Positions 47,991-59,487 of a stretch of 64,000 nucleotides of DNA are shown here, piece by piece (position 1 is the first letter of the stretch; the number at the start of each line of letters is the position of its first letter). The translations under genes and the position numbers were made by a program. The notes below the pieces were generated by a model. It was not told where the DNA came from. It did not search any database and saw only the letters and a list, made by a program, of their open reading frames with translations. This DNA comes from Protea cynaroides. Lineage: Eukaryota; Streptophyta; Magnoliopsida; Proteales; Proteaceae. The stretch covers positions 6,267,056-6,331,055 of the forward strand of contig CM053275.1 in NCBI GenBank assembly GCA_028583415.1, given 5' to 3'.

Positions 47991-48106
47991 ATCCTCTCCT
48001 CCTAAAATGCAAGCTCGGATGGAGAGCTCAAATTCACCCAAACCCCAGATGTTAACCATCTAACGAAATAACCACCTCTCCTCCTAAAAGTTTCGGAGGA
48101 GAGGAT
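47991..48106. repeat. Foldback relic with atcctctcctcc arms
   Basis: A 12-bp perfect inverted pair, atcctctcctcc (47991-48002) and ggaggagaggat (48095-48106). A further direct ctctcctcctaaaa word lies at 48075-48089. The internal aattcaccc..cagatgtt..ccatc corresponds to the right half of the 8531-8704 element. Confidence 0.6.
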
Positions 48107-48595
48107 TTGGATACGAATAACTAGCCCATCAAGTTTGAAAATATTAACACTAAAAAGATTAAAATAGCCATTTAATCGATTTTAATGATTAAAAAAATCC
48201 AATTTAAACGGCTTTAATTTTGAAACCAGAATCGAACATGTAATACAACATAATAATCATTATTTCATTATTTCATTATTTCATTATTTATTGTGTTATG
48301 CTGTTTTTTTCATTTCATGACATCCAAACATAACCCAATAAAGGAAACAAAATTAGAATTAGGATAAAGGGAAAGCTTTGTATATAATAAGGCAGAGACG
48401 AGCAGCCACAATCCGATGCCCCTAACACTAAATATACATTGGATCGACAGCGACAAACCCTAACATTTCAAACCCGTACGATCGCTTTACCACGAAAAAT
48501 GATGAACCTGTTTCCACATCTTGACAAATTATAACTTTTTTTTTCAAGAATTCACCACTAAAAAAAGATTCATTTTTACATGTCTGACTTAAATT

Positions 48596-49126
48596 TTAGA
48601 ACTCCTGAGACGCAGATCCAATCTCACCCTTCCCTTTCCCCGTCTTCTTTGGCAGCAAAATCTGGTGGATGTTGGGCAAAACTCCTCCATTTGCAATGGT
48701 CACAGATCCCAGAAGTTTACCCAATTCTTCATCATTCCTCACAGCAAGTTGAACGTGCCTCGGAACAATACGGTTCTTCTTGTTATCTCTCGCAGCATTT
48801 CCAGCCAATTCAAGAACCTATCAATGCAAGTAAACCAACAAATCCTCAGATTTCCAACCCCGGTCAATAAATCCTGGAAGACATTTAAAAATAAAAATGA
48901 ACGCTAACAGAACAAAGCACACACTAACCTCGGCTGCGAGATACTCAAGGACGGCAGAGAGATAGACTGGAGCGCCCGCACCAACACGCTGAGCGTATCT
49001 TCCAGCCTTGAGAAACCTAGCGATCCTTCCGACGGGGAACTGCAGGCCAGCCTTATGTGACCTCGACACTGATTTGGATGACTTAGGCTTCCCCCTTCCT
49101 CCCTTGCTTGAAGCCGTTGGACTCAT
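48596..49126 (-). CDS. H2A.X: Histone H2A.X, copy 2, 139 aa
   Basis: Exons 48929-49126 (ATG) and 48596-48817 (TAA), with a 111-nt intron at the same codon as copy 1. The sequence is nearly the same as copy 1, with small differences such as RYAQRV for KYAERV and an extended KTGKGKGEIG linker before the terminal SASQEF. The SQEF ending marks H2A.X, substrate of ATM/ATR kinases. Upstream there is a TATA-like element near 49239-49250 and a perfect palindromic E2F-type site at 49346-49359, indicating S-phase-linked transcription. The shared intron position and head-to-tail order show a tandem duplication. Confidence 0.95.
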
Positions 49127-49238
49127 CTCTGCGTCTTTCTTCGATCGGGATTTCTGAAAACTTGTACTGTTCAACAAAACTCAAACCCTCGATTTCACAG
49201 TAGCGAATCTCAGTTTCCGAATTGAAAGTGTTCGAACG

Positions 49239-49250
49239 CTTAAATATATA
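49239..49250 (-). promoter_or_regulatory. TATA-like box of H2A.X copy 2
   Basis: Minus strand TATATATTTAAG, about 115 bp upstream of the ATG. Its position is compatible with a short 5' UTR. Confidence 0.5.
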
Positions 49251-49345
49251 GTCAATACTGTTTATGTAAGCCTCTGCGCTGATTGGTTTTTCTGATTAGA
49301 CACGGATTTCCAACGTGGCATTCATTCGGTCTCCATTGCGTACAC

Positions 49346-49359
49346 TTTTGGCGGGAAAA
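49346..49359. promoter_or_regulatory. E2F/DP site upstream of H2A.X copy 2
   Basis: TTTTGGCGGGAAAA matches the E2F consensus WTTSSCSS on both strands. It lies 220 bp upstream of the start codon, in the range typical for plant S-phase genes. Confidence 0.75.
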
Positions 49360-49639
49360 AATTAAAACTAATATTCGATTTTTTGGGTTTGGTCATTCTT
49401 TTCGCCACGTGTTTCTTTTCGGATACTTTTAAACAGCCAACTACCGGATGCAGGAAAGTCGTTTGATGGGAATAATCTTTCCACCGTACAGATAATTATG
49501 TTCTGATCGTACGGTCGTAATTGCCATGATTTCCTTTGATTTCTCAATAATTGATCAAACCTACTTGATTTTATAAATATTCCATAATTTCTTAGTCCAA
49601 TCTCCAAATCAAAATCTGAACGTACTTTTCATGGGATCT

Positions 49640-50575
49640 CATTCGTGGCCATCAAAGACACAACAGGATTTACTATGGAGGCATTGTAGCCTCGATAGTT
49701 GGGACTATAACCAATAAAATTGCATTGCACTGACTTGTATTCTAATTTAGAGGTACATGGCCGAAGATATTGATAACAAGTGCACCCAAAAGTCCAAGCA
49801 ATATTTTATTCTGATATTCTGTGAAACAATTTTTCCATGGGGTGTAATGTCACAACGGTTATTGTAGGTAGTTGATTTATGAGAAAGCAGACATATTATT
49901 TTGGATGCACTACCTCATAATTTCACTGATATGTGGCCATTATCAACCAAATAACAATGCCTTATTCTCTTCAAACCCATTTTTTCATGGGTATGGGGAC
50001 AAGATACCCGATGAATAAATCCCCATTTTGGATAATTCATGTGTAATAGATCCCCTCCCTGGGTGTTAGATTGTTGGTCTTACAATCTAAAAGTTGTTCA
50101 ACATGGTTCTTAAATTGTAGAAAGACCGATAGTGTACAAGTACCGTGAGGGAATGGTGAAAAAGAACACTATTTAGGGAGTGAAACATGGAACCTGAGAT
50201 CTAATGCGAACAAACAGTAGAAGAAGCAAAGCTAAGAGCTACATCCTTCGTAGGTAAAAGAAAAGGCCAAGTAAACTTGCTAAAATCATCAACAAAATAT
50301 TATATAATAGCAATTGCCACAAGATGATAAAAATAGCGTTGGTCCCAATAAATCCGAATGCATGAGGTATAGATTTTGAAGAGTAAAATGGTAGACAGAC
50401 AATGCATTTTTCTTGGTTGACAGGTGTCACATACAAGCTGCAGGGAGAGCTTAGAAATGGGTAATTGATAATGTGAAACAAGGTAACGAGTGGTACAGGC
50501 AGATGAATGTATAAAAAATAGTGCCAACAATCTTTAGTGTTACGTTCATCAAGAAAGGCCACCTTATTAAGATGT
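49640..50575 (-). mobile_element. Ty1/copia pol relic (integrase region), interrupted
   Basis: Minus-strand translation gives pieces in several frames that follow the copia order. First comes a zinc-binding stretch with CDTCQPRKMHC, then an integrase start resembling HSDLLGPT. After a break come FKNHVEQ, then HRVSCPHTHEKMG (the CPHT signature), and finally FGCTCYQYLRP..LEYKSVQCNFIGYSPNYRGY. Stops and frameshifts throughout show it is dead. No LTRs were identified. The break holds the rRNA-like segment 50122-50238. Confidence 0.8.
50122..50238 (+). pseudogene. Mitochondrial-type 26S rRNA fragment (nuclear insertion)
   Basis: The segment contains gaccgatagtgtacaagtac, ccgtgagggaatggtgaaaa, agggagtgaaac and aacctgagatctaatgcgaa. 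This is a conserved domain I block of bacterial-type large-subunit rRNA. The details (cctgagat..atgcgaac) fit plant mitochondrial 26S better than plastid 23S, from memory. At about 117 bp it cannot be a functional rRNA and is a nuclear copy of organelle DNA. Confidence 0.72.
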
Positions 50576-51366
50576 GGTGTATTATTTAATGACAATTGAT
50601 AGAGACCATTACTACTCCGTCCTTATAGAAAAAATCTCTCCAATGGTTGTTAGCATAGAACCAATTCAGGTGAAATTCAAAACATACACCTTTATCATTA
50701 ATAAATTGATTAATTTCATTCTCACTCCTTATGTGGGACCCATTAGTGAATTGAGGAGAGAGAGAGAGGAAGAAGATAGCTAAGAAGTCATGGACCACAG
50801 ATGAGAGAAAAGTAGGTGTTGGAAGAATGGGAACGTATTCTAACTAATGCCACAAGAACGAAGACAGAGACAGGATAAGAACATCTTGTATCCATTCCCT
50901 AAAAACATTCAAATGATTTAAATGATTTCATCATAAATAAACTCCTCATTCAAAATTCTCCAATCATCTGTGTATTTACTTAATTGTGACACTTGGCAGA
51001 GCCAAATTACACAAGATTCAGGTAAAATCAGAATAGAACAGATACAGCCAAAACGTGGTGGACGGAGCCAACCAAAGGTTATGGCCCATTAGTAGGCTCA
51101 GAAGTACATTGGGCCCAACTCGGAATAAAAGGGATGGGTAAACAGCTGGGCATCCTACAGCGACCACTACTAAATACTCTAGTTACCATCTTAAGTTTCA
51201 TTTTAATAGATAAGATATATACTGAAGGGGCAAGAAACCTCCATTGGAACAAAGAAGCAACATCGCTCGCACCTTTGTCCGTTAGCATGCTTTGATGCGG
51301 TAATTCAACAAAGAAACAATGGCTGAGCTTCCTGATGTGGTAATTCATACGAGTTACTTTATTTTT

Positions 51367-51924
51367 AAGCCCCGTTTGATAACACTCCAGCTCCTTACTT
51401 CTTAGCTCCGGAACTAATCCGGAGTAGAATGACGATTGATAAATACGGTTCAAGTTTTGACTCCCATTAAGTGAATCGCTCCAAAAATGTCTATGGGAAC
51501 TAAAAAATTGAAACTAAAAAAACTAATTTCTCTTGTTCTGGAGCTATTACTACTACTGATTGCCATCACCACCACCACTAGCACTGCCATAATTACCACC
51601 ACCCCTCCACCGCCACCATCCCCACCACCACCCACCACCCACAGCAGCCACCACCCCACCACCCACCACCTACCACCATCGCCGCCACCACCACCACCCA
51701 CCTCTTACCATTGATGCCACCACCACCACCCACCCCTATCACCACCGTCACCAACACCACCACCACCACCAAACAGTATTATGGAAGTATTGTCTTTTGA
51801 TTTTGGAGTAGCGTTATCAAACAATATTCTATTCCAAAAATCCTAACTCTGGAGAAGAAGTATAAAACGACTTCAGACCAGAAGTAGCTCCATTAAAGCT
51901 GGAGTGTTATCAAACAGGGCCTTA
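51367..51924. mobile_element. hAT-like MITE with internal CCA-rich tract
   Basis: The left end aagccccgtttgataacact continues ccagct; the right end is its inverse, agctggagtgttatcaaaca followed by gggcctta. The match runs about 25 bp with one or two differences. The interior has a CCA/ACC tract at about 51562-51773. It belongs to the same TIR type as 47559-47918. Confidence 0.8.
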
Positions 51925-52572
51925 GAGAGTTCATCGGACTTAGCCCAAATTCAGTTGGGCTTGGGCCTGGGTTGGCCTTGATAATTATTTTTAGAAGTCC
52001 GGCCCCAGGCCTAGTGACCCAAGATAGAAATTCAGCAGTAGCCCAACACGGGTAATGATTCTATCCCTTCATCTTCTTTATCCATTGTGAATGAAAACTT
52101 TCACCTTAATAATTTAGGAGAAATTTTTTGTGAACAATATATCACATGTGCTTCACCCTGTCGGATAACGGAGAGAAGAGAGTGTGCAAGCAATACCATT
52201 TCTGCCCCCCCTTGTAGAAGGAAAGGCCTATGCGTGCAACATTGCGTGTACATGATCATGCACAAAAATCATAAAACATTTTATCTTTTGTAACAAGGAA
52301 CTTGAGCCGACTCTTATTTTTAGGGGTAAATCAAGAAAAACTGTTATGTATGAAGTTTGAAATTATCTTAAGTTACGAAGTTTTGCTCACTAAGCCACAT
52401 GGGACAATATTGTATTTTCGTACTTTAGGGCTTCTTTTTATATAGAATTTAATATAGTAAGGAGAGGTATTGAACGTTGTAACTTCTTCTTTGGAATAGT
52501 TGAATCGATGATTGATCACTCTGTCGTGGACATATTGACGTAGCATATACACATTATATGGGGGTGAACCAC

Positions 52573-52678
52573 GTAAAATCTCTTTTGTTTTTTTCTTCGA
52601 TGAAGAAGAGTTGAAATCAGGAATTTTCATTCCCTCCATGGGAATAGGTCCTTACCAATTGAACTATCCCCTAAAATT
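52573..52678 (-). mobile_element. tRNA-derived SINE, second copy type
   Basis: The minus strand reads ggggatagttcaattggtaa (A-box-like), then a B-box-like gatttcaactc and an A-rich end at 52580-52590. Flanks share taaaat(c/t)t, a possible short target duplication. Its layout is similar to the SINE at 28708. Confidence 0.6.
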
Positions 52679-52906
52679 TATTTATGAAACTATTGACCAT
52701 ATCTCTTGATTGACCTTCGTCTTACCCAATGATCTATGAGAATCCTTGATTGACCATATCTCTAGTATCATCGATTGACAATATTCTTGTTGTGATACAG
52801 TTGCCAGATCATCCTTGTTGTGTATGAAATCTTTTATCACTTACTCTTTATTATAAATAGTATAATTTTCTTTCCCTTGTAATACTATCATATGATATGT
52901 GCATTC

Positions 52907-52930
52907 ATATATATATATATATATATATAA
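52907..52930. repeat. (AT)n microsatellite
   Basis: About eleven AT units, intergenic. Confidence 0.9.
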
Positions 52931-53798
52931 AAGAAGAGGGAAAAAGAAGTAAACACTAGCAATTTATACTTATGTCTTTATTTCTCTTTTTCTTAAATTA
53001 AGGGTTTTTTTTTTCCTCACTCATCTAAATGAGTGGCTATTGATATTTCTTGTATTCTCATTTCCCCCACTAGTGTATAAGATTCAAATATACACCACTA
53101 ACGTGTAAATCCTTTTCTTGAAAAATGATTATCTTCCCTTTCTAAAGATTAGAGAAGGAGGTTTCTTTATTTTTTTCGGCTTATATTCTTGTTGTCGTAG
53201 AATTATTGTTACTGTGTCGTGCATTTTGATCAACAATTTCATTATTGACTGTTTTTATACATGGGTTGTCTATATACACGGTCACATATCCAGATTTTCA
53301 TCCATAAAAAAGGATAAATTTGGCATCAAATGTTATCCATCTATTCCCATCCAACAATGGATGCAACAACTAACTGTGTCAGCACATCCATGCATAAAAT
53401 ATTTTATCATAAATAAATAAATAAAAATAAAATGACCTCACATAGATTCTTGGGATGAATTATAATATGTTACCTTAGATTGGTTGAAAATTTCGTGAAT
53501 AGGCAAATCTCAATTCCCTTCCTTACATATTAAGTATCAATTTGAAACAAGTTTTATTGTTACTATTTTAATAAAATAATATATTAAAAAAATATAAGAT
53601 TACCAAGAGGATGCATGCATGGAAATACTGACACGACAGATACATGATTAAATTTGAATCCACATAATTTCCTAGATATCCAATGACCCATTCACAGTTT
53701 TCATGTTTAATCTATTAACATCTACCAACAAAAACTTTTGCCAATGGGATTACATCATGCAAGCTGGGCCCAGCTATTCACCAGTGAAAGCTTCACCC

Positions 53799-53831
<33 letters not shown>

Positions 53832-53977
53832 CTGTGGAAGACTTTGGGCCAATTTTCTAAGAATCCATCCTTGGTCTTCCCTTTGTTTGACTTTCAGCTT
53901 CCCTTCCTTAGTTGCCCCCTTCATCCTACAACCTGTGCTGGAAAAATTTTCTTTTAATGTGATTTAATCTCATTTTA

Positions 53978-54060
53978 AATAACAATAATAAAATTTTATC
54001 CTAATTAAATGAGTTCAACTACATGAACTCTTATCTTTCAATCTACCCTGTTTAAAGTCA
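53978..54060 (+). repeat. Copy of the 'ttttatcctaattaaatgagt' dispersed repeat
   Basis: aacaataataaaattttatc followed by gagttcaactacatgaactc matches the repeat at 23606 in order, with about one in five bases changed. Confidence 0.5.
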
Positions 54061-54949
54061 TATTCGATCTATATCAATATCGGATTGGTTTTAACATCAG
54101 TCGATACTGATTACTAAAATCGGTTAAACATGATAGGGAAAAACTAACATTATAAACTAAAAGTGGGGTTACCAATTCATAGACTTTGAAGCATGGTTTT
54201 TTCTTTGATTCTTAATGATATTTAGGGTTTCTTGAGATCTTAAAATGGTGGTGTTAGATTTTTATTTTCTAATTTGGAGAAGGAGTTTGTGTTTAAGGAA
54301 GTCAGGAGCTACGCACATACAAAAGCCTCGAGGGTTGAAGGTAAAGAGCTAGCTATTGAGTTACACGAGGTCAGCTCCATAACTCATTCCCTCACGCTTT
54401 ACCTTCTTGAATCCGCTAAATCCATAGTCTGCTAAAAAGTATGGATTTGGTTTATTATTGGTTGTTAGAGATTTAGGATTTGAGTCATTTGGTTTTGTAT
54501 TTGTGGCTCTAATGACATGGGAAACATTAATGTTTGGCTACGGAAAGCTCCATTTCTTTTTATCTAATTTTAATATGTTTTATGTTCTATCTACGATTTA
54601 ACTTGAAATTGTTGATCGCAATGTTCTTTTTCTAGTTTCAATTTATGGCAAATTCTCAAATCTAGTTATGGATGAATTTTATTTTATTATTATTATTATT
54701 TTTTACCAGAAAAAAAAAGAAAAAAAGAAGAGAGTCTAGTTTAGAATTGACTACCTATGTAGAATGACTATGGAATTGTCCTGATGGGTATTAAGACTAT
54801 CGGCCAATAAAACTGCACACGTCATTGGGGGCGTGACCCTTTTTTTTTTTTTTTTTTTTTTTTTACCAAAATGACACTCGAGGGCATTCGGGCATTATCC
54901 ACAAAAATTAGAGGCATAATCAACCACCGCGAGTTCAGAGCTGTAGAGG

Positions 54950-55141
54950 CGCGCGGGACCCACACTAGCCACTATAAATAGGATTTGAATTTTAAGGTTA
55001 ATCTATCTTTTAACCACCTCTTACTTTCGCGTGCTATCACTCATTTATTAATGTTTGTTGTTCGGTGTTCCGACTTAGGCATTTGAGCGACCCCTAGACT
55101 AAAGGTCTGTGATCTTTCTTGTGTTCTTTCATTGTTGTCAA
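54950..55141 (+). mobile_element. Possible solo LTR fragment
   Basis: Contains a TATA motif (actataaatagg) followed about 100 bp later by gttccgacttaggcatttga and gcgacccc. This wording is common in the R/U5 part of plant Ty3-type LTRs. The segment ends tcaaca. Boundaries and a target duplication were not confirmed. Confidence 0.3.
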
Positions 55142-55751
55142 CAAATAAGTTCCACCTCTGAAGATTTAGACGGATTCTAGTAGTAACATATCCTAATCAC
55201 TTGTCGGATCTTCACTTTTTACTTCAGTTCTTGACAAGATAAGTGAAGGTCATTAATGACTGTAACGATTAGATTTATGGTAAAAATGGAAAAATGTAGA
55301 TATGGGTGGTTGAAAATCCAAATGATTTGATTGTAATCGATGGCATAAAATGTTTATGATTATGATCGCATATAATGATGTAGAAAACATCTCAGATGAT
55401 TTCTTGAATCGATTGAATCAGCAAAAGTCCACCCAATCAACTCGAAGGCTTTGATTTACACGTAATTATGAAATCTATAACTTTTGACACGGATAGAGTC
55501 ACGAGAACCGTAATCTCAATATCTAAAACGTTGCAATGACTAACTCCAACCAGGTGATTAAATTCACACATTTAAAAGGTGTTGTGGCTTTGGAAGTTTT
55601 ATATGCAATTTGACTTTTTCTTTACCTAATGAATCTTGGCATATCTTTGAAAGATTTTCTTATTTCTTTTTATGAAATTTGACCCCCATATATAGAGGTT
55701 GAGTTTGTTCTCTTTAGAGGCATCTTGAATTTAGTGAAATTTTTTTATTTT

Positions 55752-55779
55752 CATTATTATTATTATTATTATTATTATT
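55752..55779. repeat. (ATT)n microsatellite
   Basis: About nine ATT units, intergenic. Confidence 0.9.
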
Positions 55780-56387
55780 TTGTTCTTTTTTACCTCGTAA
55801 AATCAATGTCAATGTTTTTTTTTAGCATTAGAACGACATCTAGCTCCTCATACTTTTTGAATAAGTCATATAACGACAAAGTGCCATGGAAACCATATAA
55901 TTTTTTTTTTCTTCTTGGTATTAATTAAGAAATTTTTTAACAGAATATTACTTGAAAAAATAAAATAAAATAAAATAAGAAAGCATTCACTGCACCGATA
56001 ATGTCAAGGTGATCTTTTTTTCCACATAAAAAAAGGACAGAGGTTATTTGATCTTCATATTAAAGAAATTGTAGGACACAAGGACAAGAGGCAGGTAATT
56101 ACAAGAATTCGTAATTTATGTATTTTTAAAGGTCGATGATTCCACATCACAAAGTCCTAGTTGGTTGATAGTTCAGAAAACCTTTTTGCAAAAATTTGAA
56201 GACACGAGTTATTGTACACAAAATCTATACATTCACCCAAAAAAGAGAAAGAAAAAAAAAAAACCCCGCCATATGTACAAAGTTATAGATCCTCTCATTT
56301 CACTCAACTCCTCCAACTGTACAATCACAACTAGAGGAACTAGGCGACATGAGAAGATCTTTACCCCCCCCACGATTACATGCATCT

Positions 56388-56980
56388 AACCTTTTTATAT
56401 TATAAAAAGGATAAAAATGGTATTACACATCTTTTTACTCTCTTCAACTAGATGGACGATGCACAAAAACATTTTACATAGTGACCACAGGTAAAATTCA
56501 CTCATCACTCCATGACTTCATCTAAAGAAGACCTCCTAAAATATATATATTGGGTAAGAAAAAATATTATGTCTTAAGAGTAATAATAATTAAGAATATG
56601 ATGAAGAGAACCGCATGTACCAACAAATGAAGGGAGCCCAGACATCTTACCAAAAGAAAAGGAATGGGGGGCCATATATTGGAGCAGAGCCAGCTTTTTA
56701 CATGATAGAAAGGATAGAAATGATGTTACACACTTTTTTACTCTCCTCCATCAGATGGACGGTGCACAGAAACCTTTTACATTGTGATCACATGTTAGCT
56801 TCGCTCATCACTCAATGAGTTCATCTAAAGAAGATGACTCCTCATATAAAAAAAAAAAAATAATATATATATATATATATATTATATATAATGTCTTAAG
56901 AATTATAATAATTAACAATAGGATGAAGAAGAGAAGCGCATGTACCAGCAATGAAGTGGGCCCCACACATATAGGAGTGG
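56388..56980. repeat. Tandem duplication, two copies of about 300 bp
   Basis: Copy 1 starts near 56388 and copy 2 near 56690. Both contain aaaggata(a/g)aaatg, ttacaca, cttttttactctc, agatggacg(a/g)tgcaca, catctaaagaaga, atgtcttaaga and gcatgtaccagcaa-type words in the same order. Copy 2 carries a longer (TA)n run near 56862-56880. Confidence 0.85.
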
Positions 56981-57564
56981 GGCCCACTTTGACTGAAAGC
57001 CCACATATCGGAGCCGGAGGATTCCACTTTCCACTGTTTCGAAACCCGATACACTTCCACTAAAGAAAAAGAAAAGATAACTAAACGTATTTATGGGGTG
57101 TCATGTCGTGTTCCACATGGATTCAGAATCCACGAATCCCATGTCTTCTTCCTCTTTCAACACCTTCACCACAAATTCCTCTTAACTGAATGGATAGGAA
57201 CAGACAAGCATGATTTTTATTCTCATTTATTAAAAAAGAAAAAAAAAAAAGAAAAAAAAAAGAGAAATTAGTGATGGGCTCGAATCCCTACCAAGGTCAC
57301 CTTCCGAGTCATCCGGCCGGTCTAAGACCTTTTGTCCTTATTACAAGGAGAACGTCATATAAAGTAGGAACAGTAACCCTAGCACTTAAGGCCAATGACC
57401 ACTTCCTTAAGCAAAAGCCCCCAGTTAGGTGGGTCCCACTACCTACATCATAAGGCTAGTGGACTATAGAGTCACTAAAGGACATACAGCGACAACTAAC
57501 AAATTCAAGGTTGGAAAGGAATGGTGTAAATGGAGGATTAGAATTAGTGATTCCTTTTCCCCCT

Positions 57565-57655
57565 GTTTTGGGCTTCTTTTTTTTTTTTTTTTTGTTTTTT
57601 TTTTTTACCCACTAACAGCTTTTTTTTTCTTTTTTTTTACCCACTAACAGCCAAA
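57565..57655. repeat. Short direct repeat with T-runs
   Basis: ttttttttacccactaacagc occurs twice about 34-38 bp apart, each after a long T-run. Confidence 0.8.
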
Positions 57656-58161
57656 AACTGTTCTTAATTGTTGACCTACCCTTCTTCAAATCATTTTTTT
57701 TAATCTTTGTGGGCCTATTTCTTATTGTAAAGTATCAAGTTTTTAATTCAAAAGTTGAAATTACTAAATAAAAAGACTCTCCATATATAAGATGACAGGA
57801 TTTCAATCTCATTAAAAATATGAAACTATTTCCAATACTTCCCTTCACATGTAACTCCACCGTTAGGTGGTGTATATATAGTATACATGTGGTATTATAT
57901 GATATTTTTCAAGTGATTGGTCCCTCTTCTTGGGTGACTGATCTTTCTTTGGGTGACATATAATCCATCTTTTGTGCATCTTGTGTCTTTTTTTCAATAG
58001 ACTTTGCCTCTTTTTTAGGGTTATTATGAGAGAGAACTTGGAGCTCTGATACCATGATAAGTTTCCAACTCAAAAGTTCGAACTAGCAAGTAGAGGGATT
58101 CTTCATATGTAAGACCACATGATTCAATATCATTAGTAATGTGGGACTATTCCCAATATAA

Positions 58162-58470
58162 GGGTGTCAATTGGTTAATCTGATTCGATTTCGGTCTTGT
58201 TTCGGTACGATCTAAATCGATTTTGATTTGTGTTTGTAAACCCAAAACTAAACAATTAAAAATTTTCAGTTTCGGTCTAGTTTGGTTTGTTCTTATCACT
58301 GCATGATCCGATTGTTGCCGGGCTGATTTAATTTCAAGTTACTTGAGTCGTTCTTATAGGTTAAACCGGCCAATTTTGGTTTTTAATTGGTCTCTCGAAA
58401 CCAAGTCCAATGTCTTCAATTGGATTTTTTTGATCGGTTTCGTTTTTGGTTTTCGGTTTTGACTCCTTTG
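58162..58470 (+). repeat. CGGTT-rich repeat starting GGGTGTCAATTGG
   Basis: Begins gggtgtcaattggttaatct and continues with repeated ttcggt, gattcg and gttttgg words to about 58470. The same type as 15196-16235, in the opposite orientation. Confidence 0.45.
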
Positions 58471-59432
58471 TAACACTCCCGCCATTCTTTGTTATTTCGC
58501 CCTCGCTCACCACCTGCTCCTAAACAAAACTCGGTTGAACTGACTTGGGAACATGGATTGAGGAATCAGAATCGGATCAGATTCAGTTAGATCCATAGTT
58601 TGAGAAAACGGAATCGAACAGTGGGTTGTGGATCCAGATCAGGATCAGCCCGGGTCCTCTTTGCCTTTGTTCATGCTTTCTGGGATCAAGTCGATTCGAT
58701 CCAAATCGATTCCTCAATCCAGATTGAATCCTAGCCCTAAATTCTTGATTTTGTACTGTATACTGGGTGGGCCCTATTGCCGTCTGATTTCATTATGAGC
58801 CGCCCAATGGAAGAAAACACCAGAAAGGCATCTGTGTACTGTGTGGCCAATTCAAGAATTGCTTTAGCAATGAAAAGAGAATACTGGAGAGCTAGGAATC
58901 TTAGAACTGCCAAATCTGTTTTGATTTTTTGGCCAATGGAAGGTGGGTCCAGAAATTGAAAGGTCCTGATTTGTCCAGAGGTGGTGTCATATCTTGTGTG
59001 GCAATAATAGCTTCCGAGTACCTGGCAGCACTGTATCACTCCCGTAAGTACAAAGATGAACTCGGAGTTACTCTTTCATATATCAGTTACTTCCACCTTA
59101 TGTTTAAATGTAAAAGTCGAGAATAGCCCTGACCCTTCTTCCATTTGTCGGCCACGTGGCATTCATGAAGATCTCAGTACGTTTTGTCTCTTCGGCGGGT
59201 CCCTCCATCATCCACCATCCATCATTCGCTTCAGCTTGAAGTAACCATTCGATTGTCATTTTGTGAGGTGGGTCCCATATATCTGATGTGAACACGTGTT
59301 GGAAATGATAAAATATTTCCGTACATGGTGGGTCCCACATAAGCAGAAATGCATCCAGTAAGAACGACAAAAACCATAGTCCCTCGAGAAGCCACGTTTC
59401 AGATTCTAACATCGCCACGTCGTCACGTTTTG

Positions 59433-59487
59433 TCCGTTACGGTATTTCTTTTTTTTTTTTTTTTGGTAAAATCCGTTACGGTATTTC
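59433..59487 (-). mobile_element. 16-bp target duplication around a 23-bp T-run remnant
   Basis: tccgttacggtatttc occurs at 59433-59448 and 59472-59487. Between them is only a 16-base T-run plus ggtaaaa. On the minus strand this is ttttacc then poly(A), the same end as the SINE at 28708 (ctaccaaaa). It looks like an almost fully 5'-truncated SINE insertion. Confidence 0.7.

Noticed and set aside
51450..51714. Pro/His/Thr-rich and Gly/Trp-rich open frames
   Set aside because: They are translations of the CCA/GGT trinucleotide tract inside an hAT-like MITE.
57270..57480. B-box-like ggattcgagcc on the minus strand, possible tRNA or SINE
   Set aside because: No matching A box or cloverleaf could be built and no target duplication was found.
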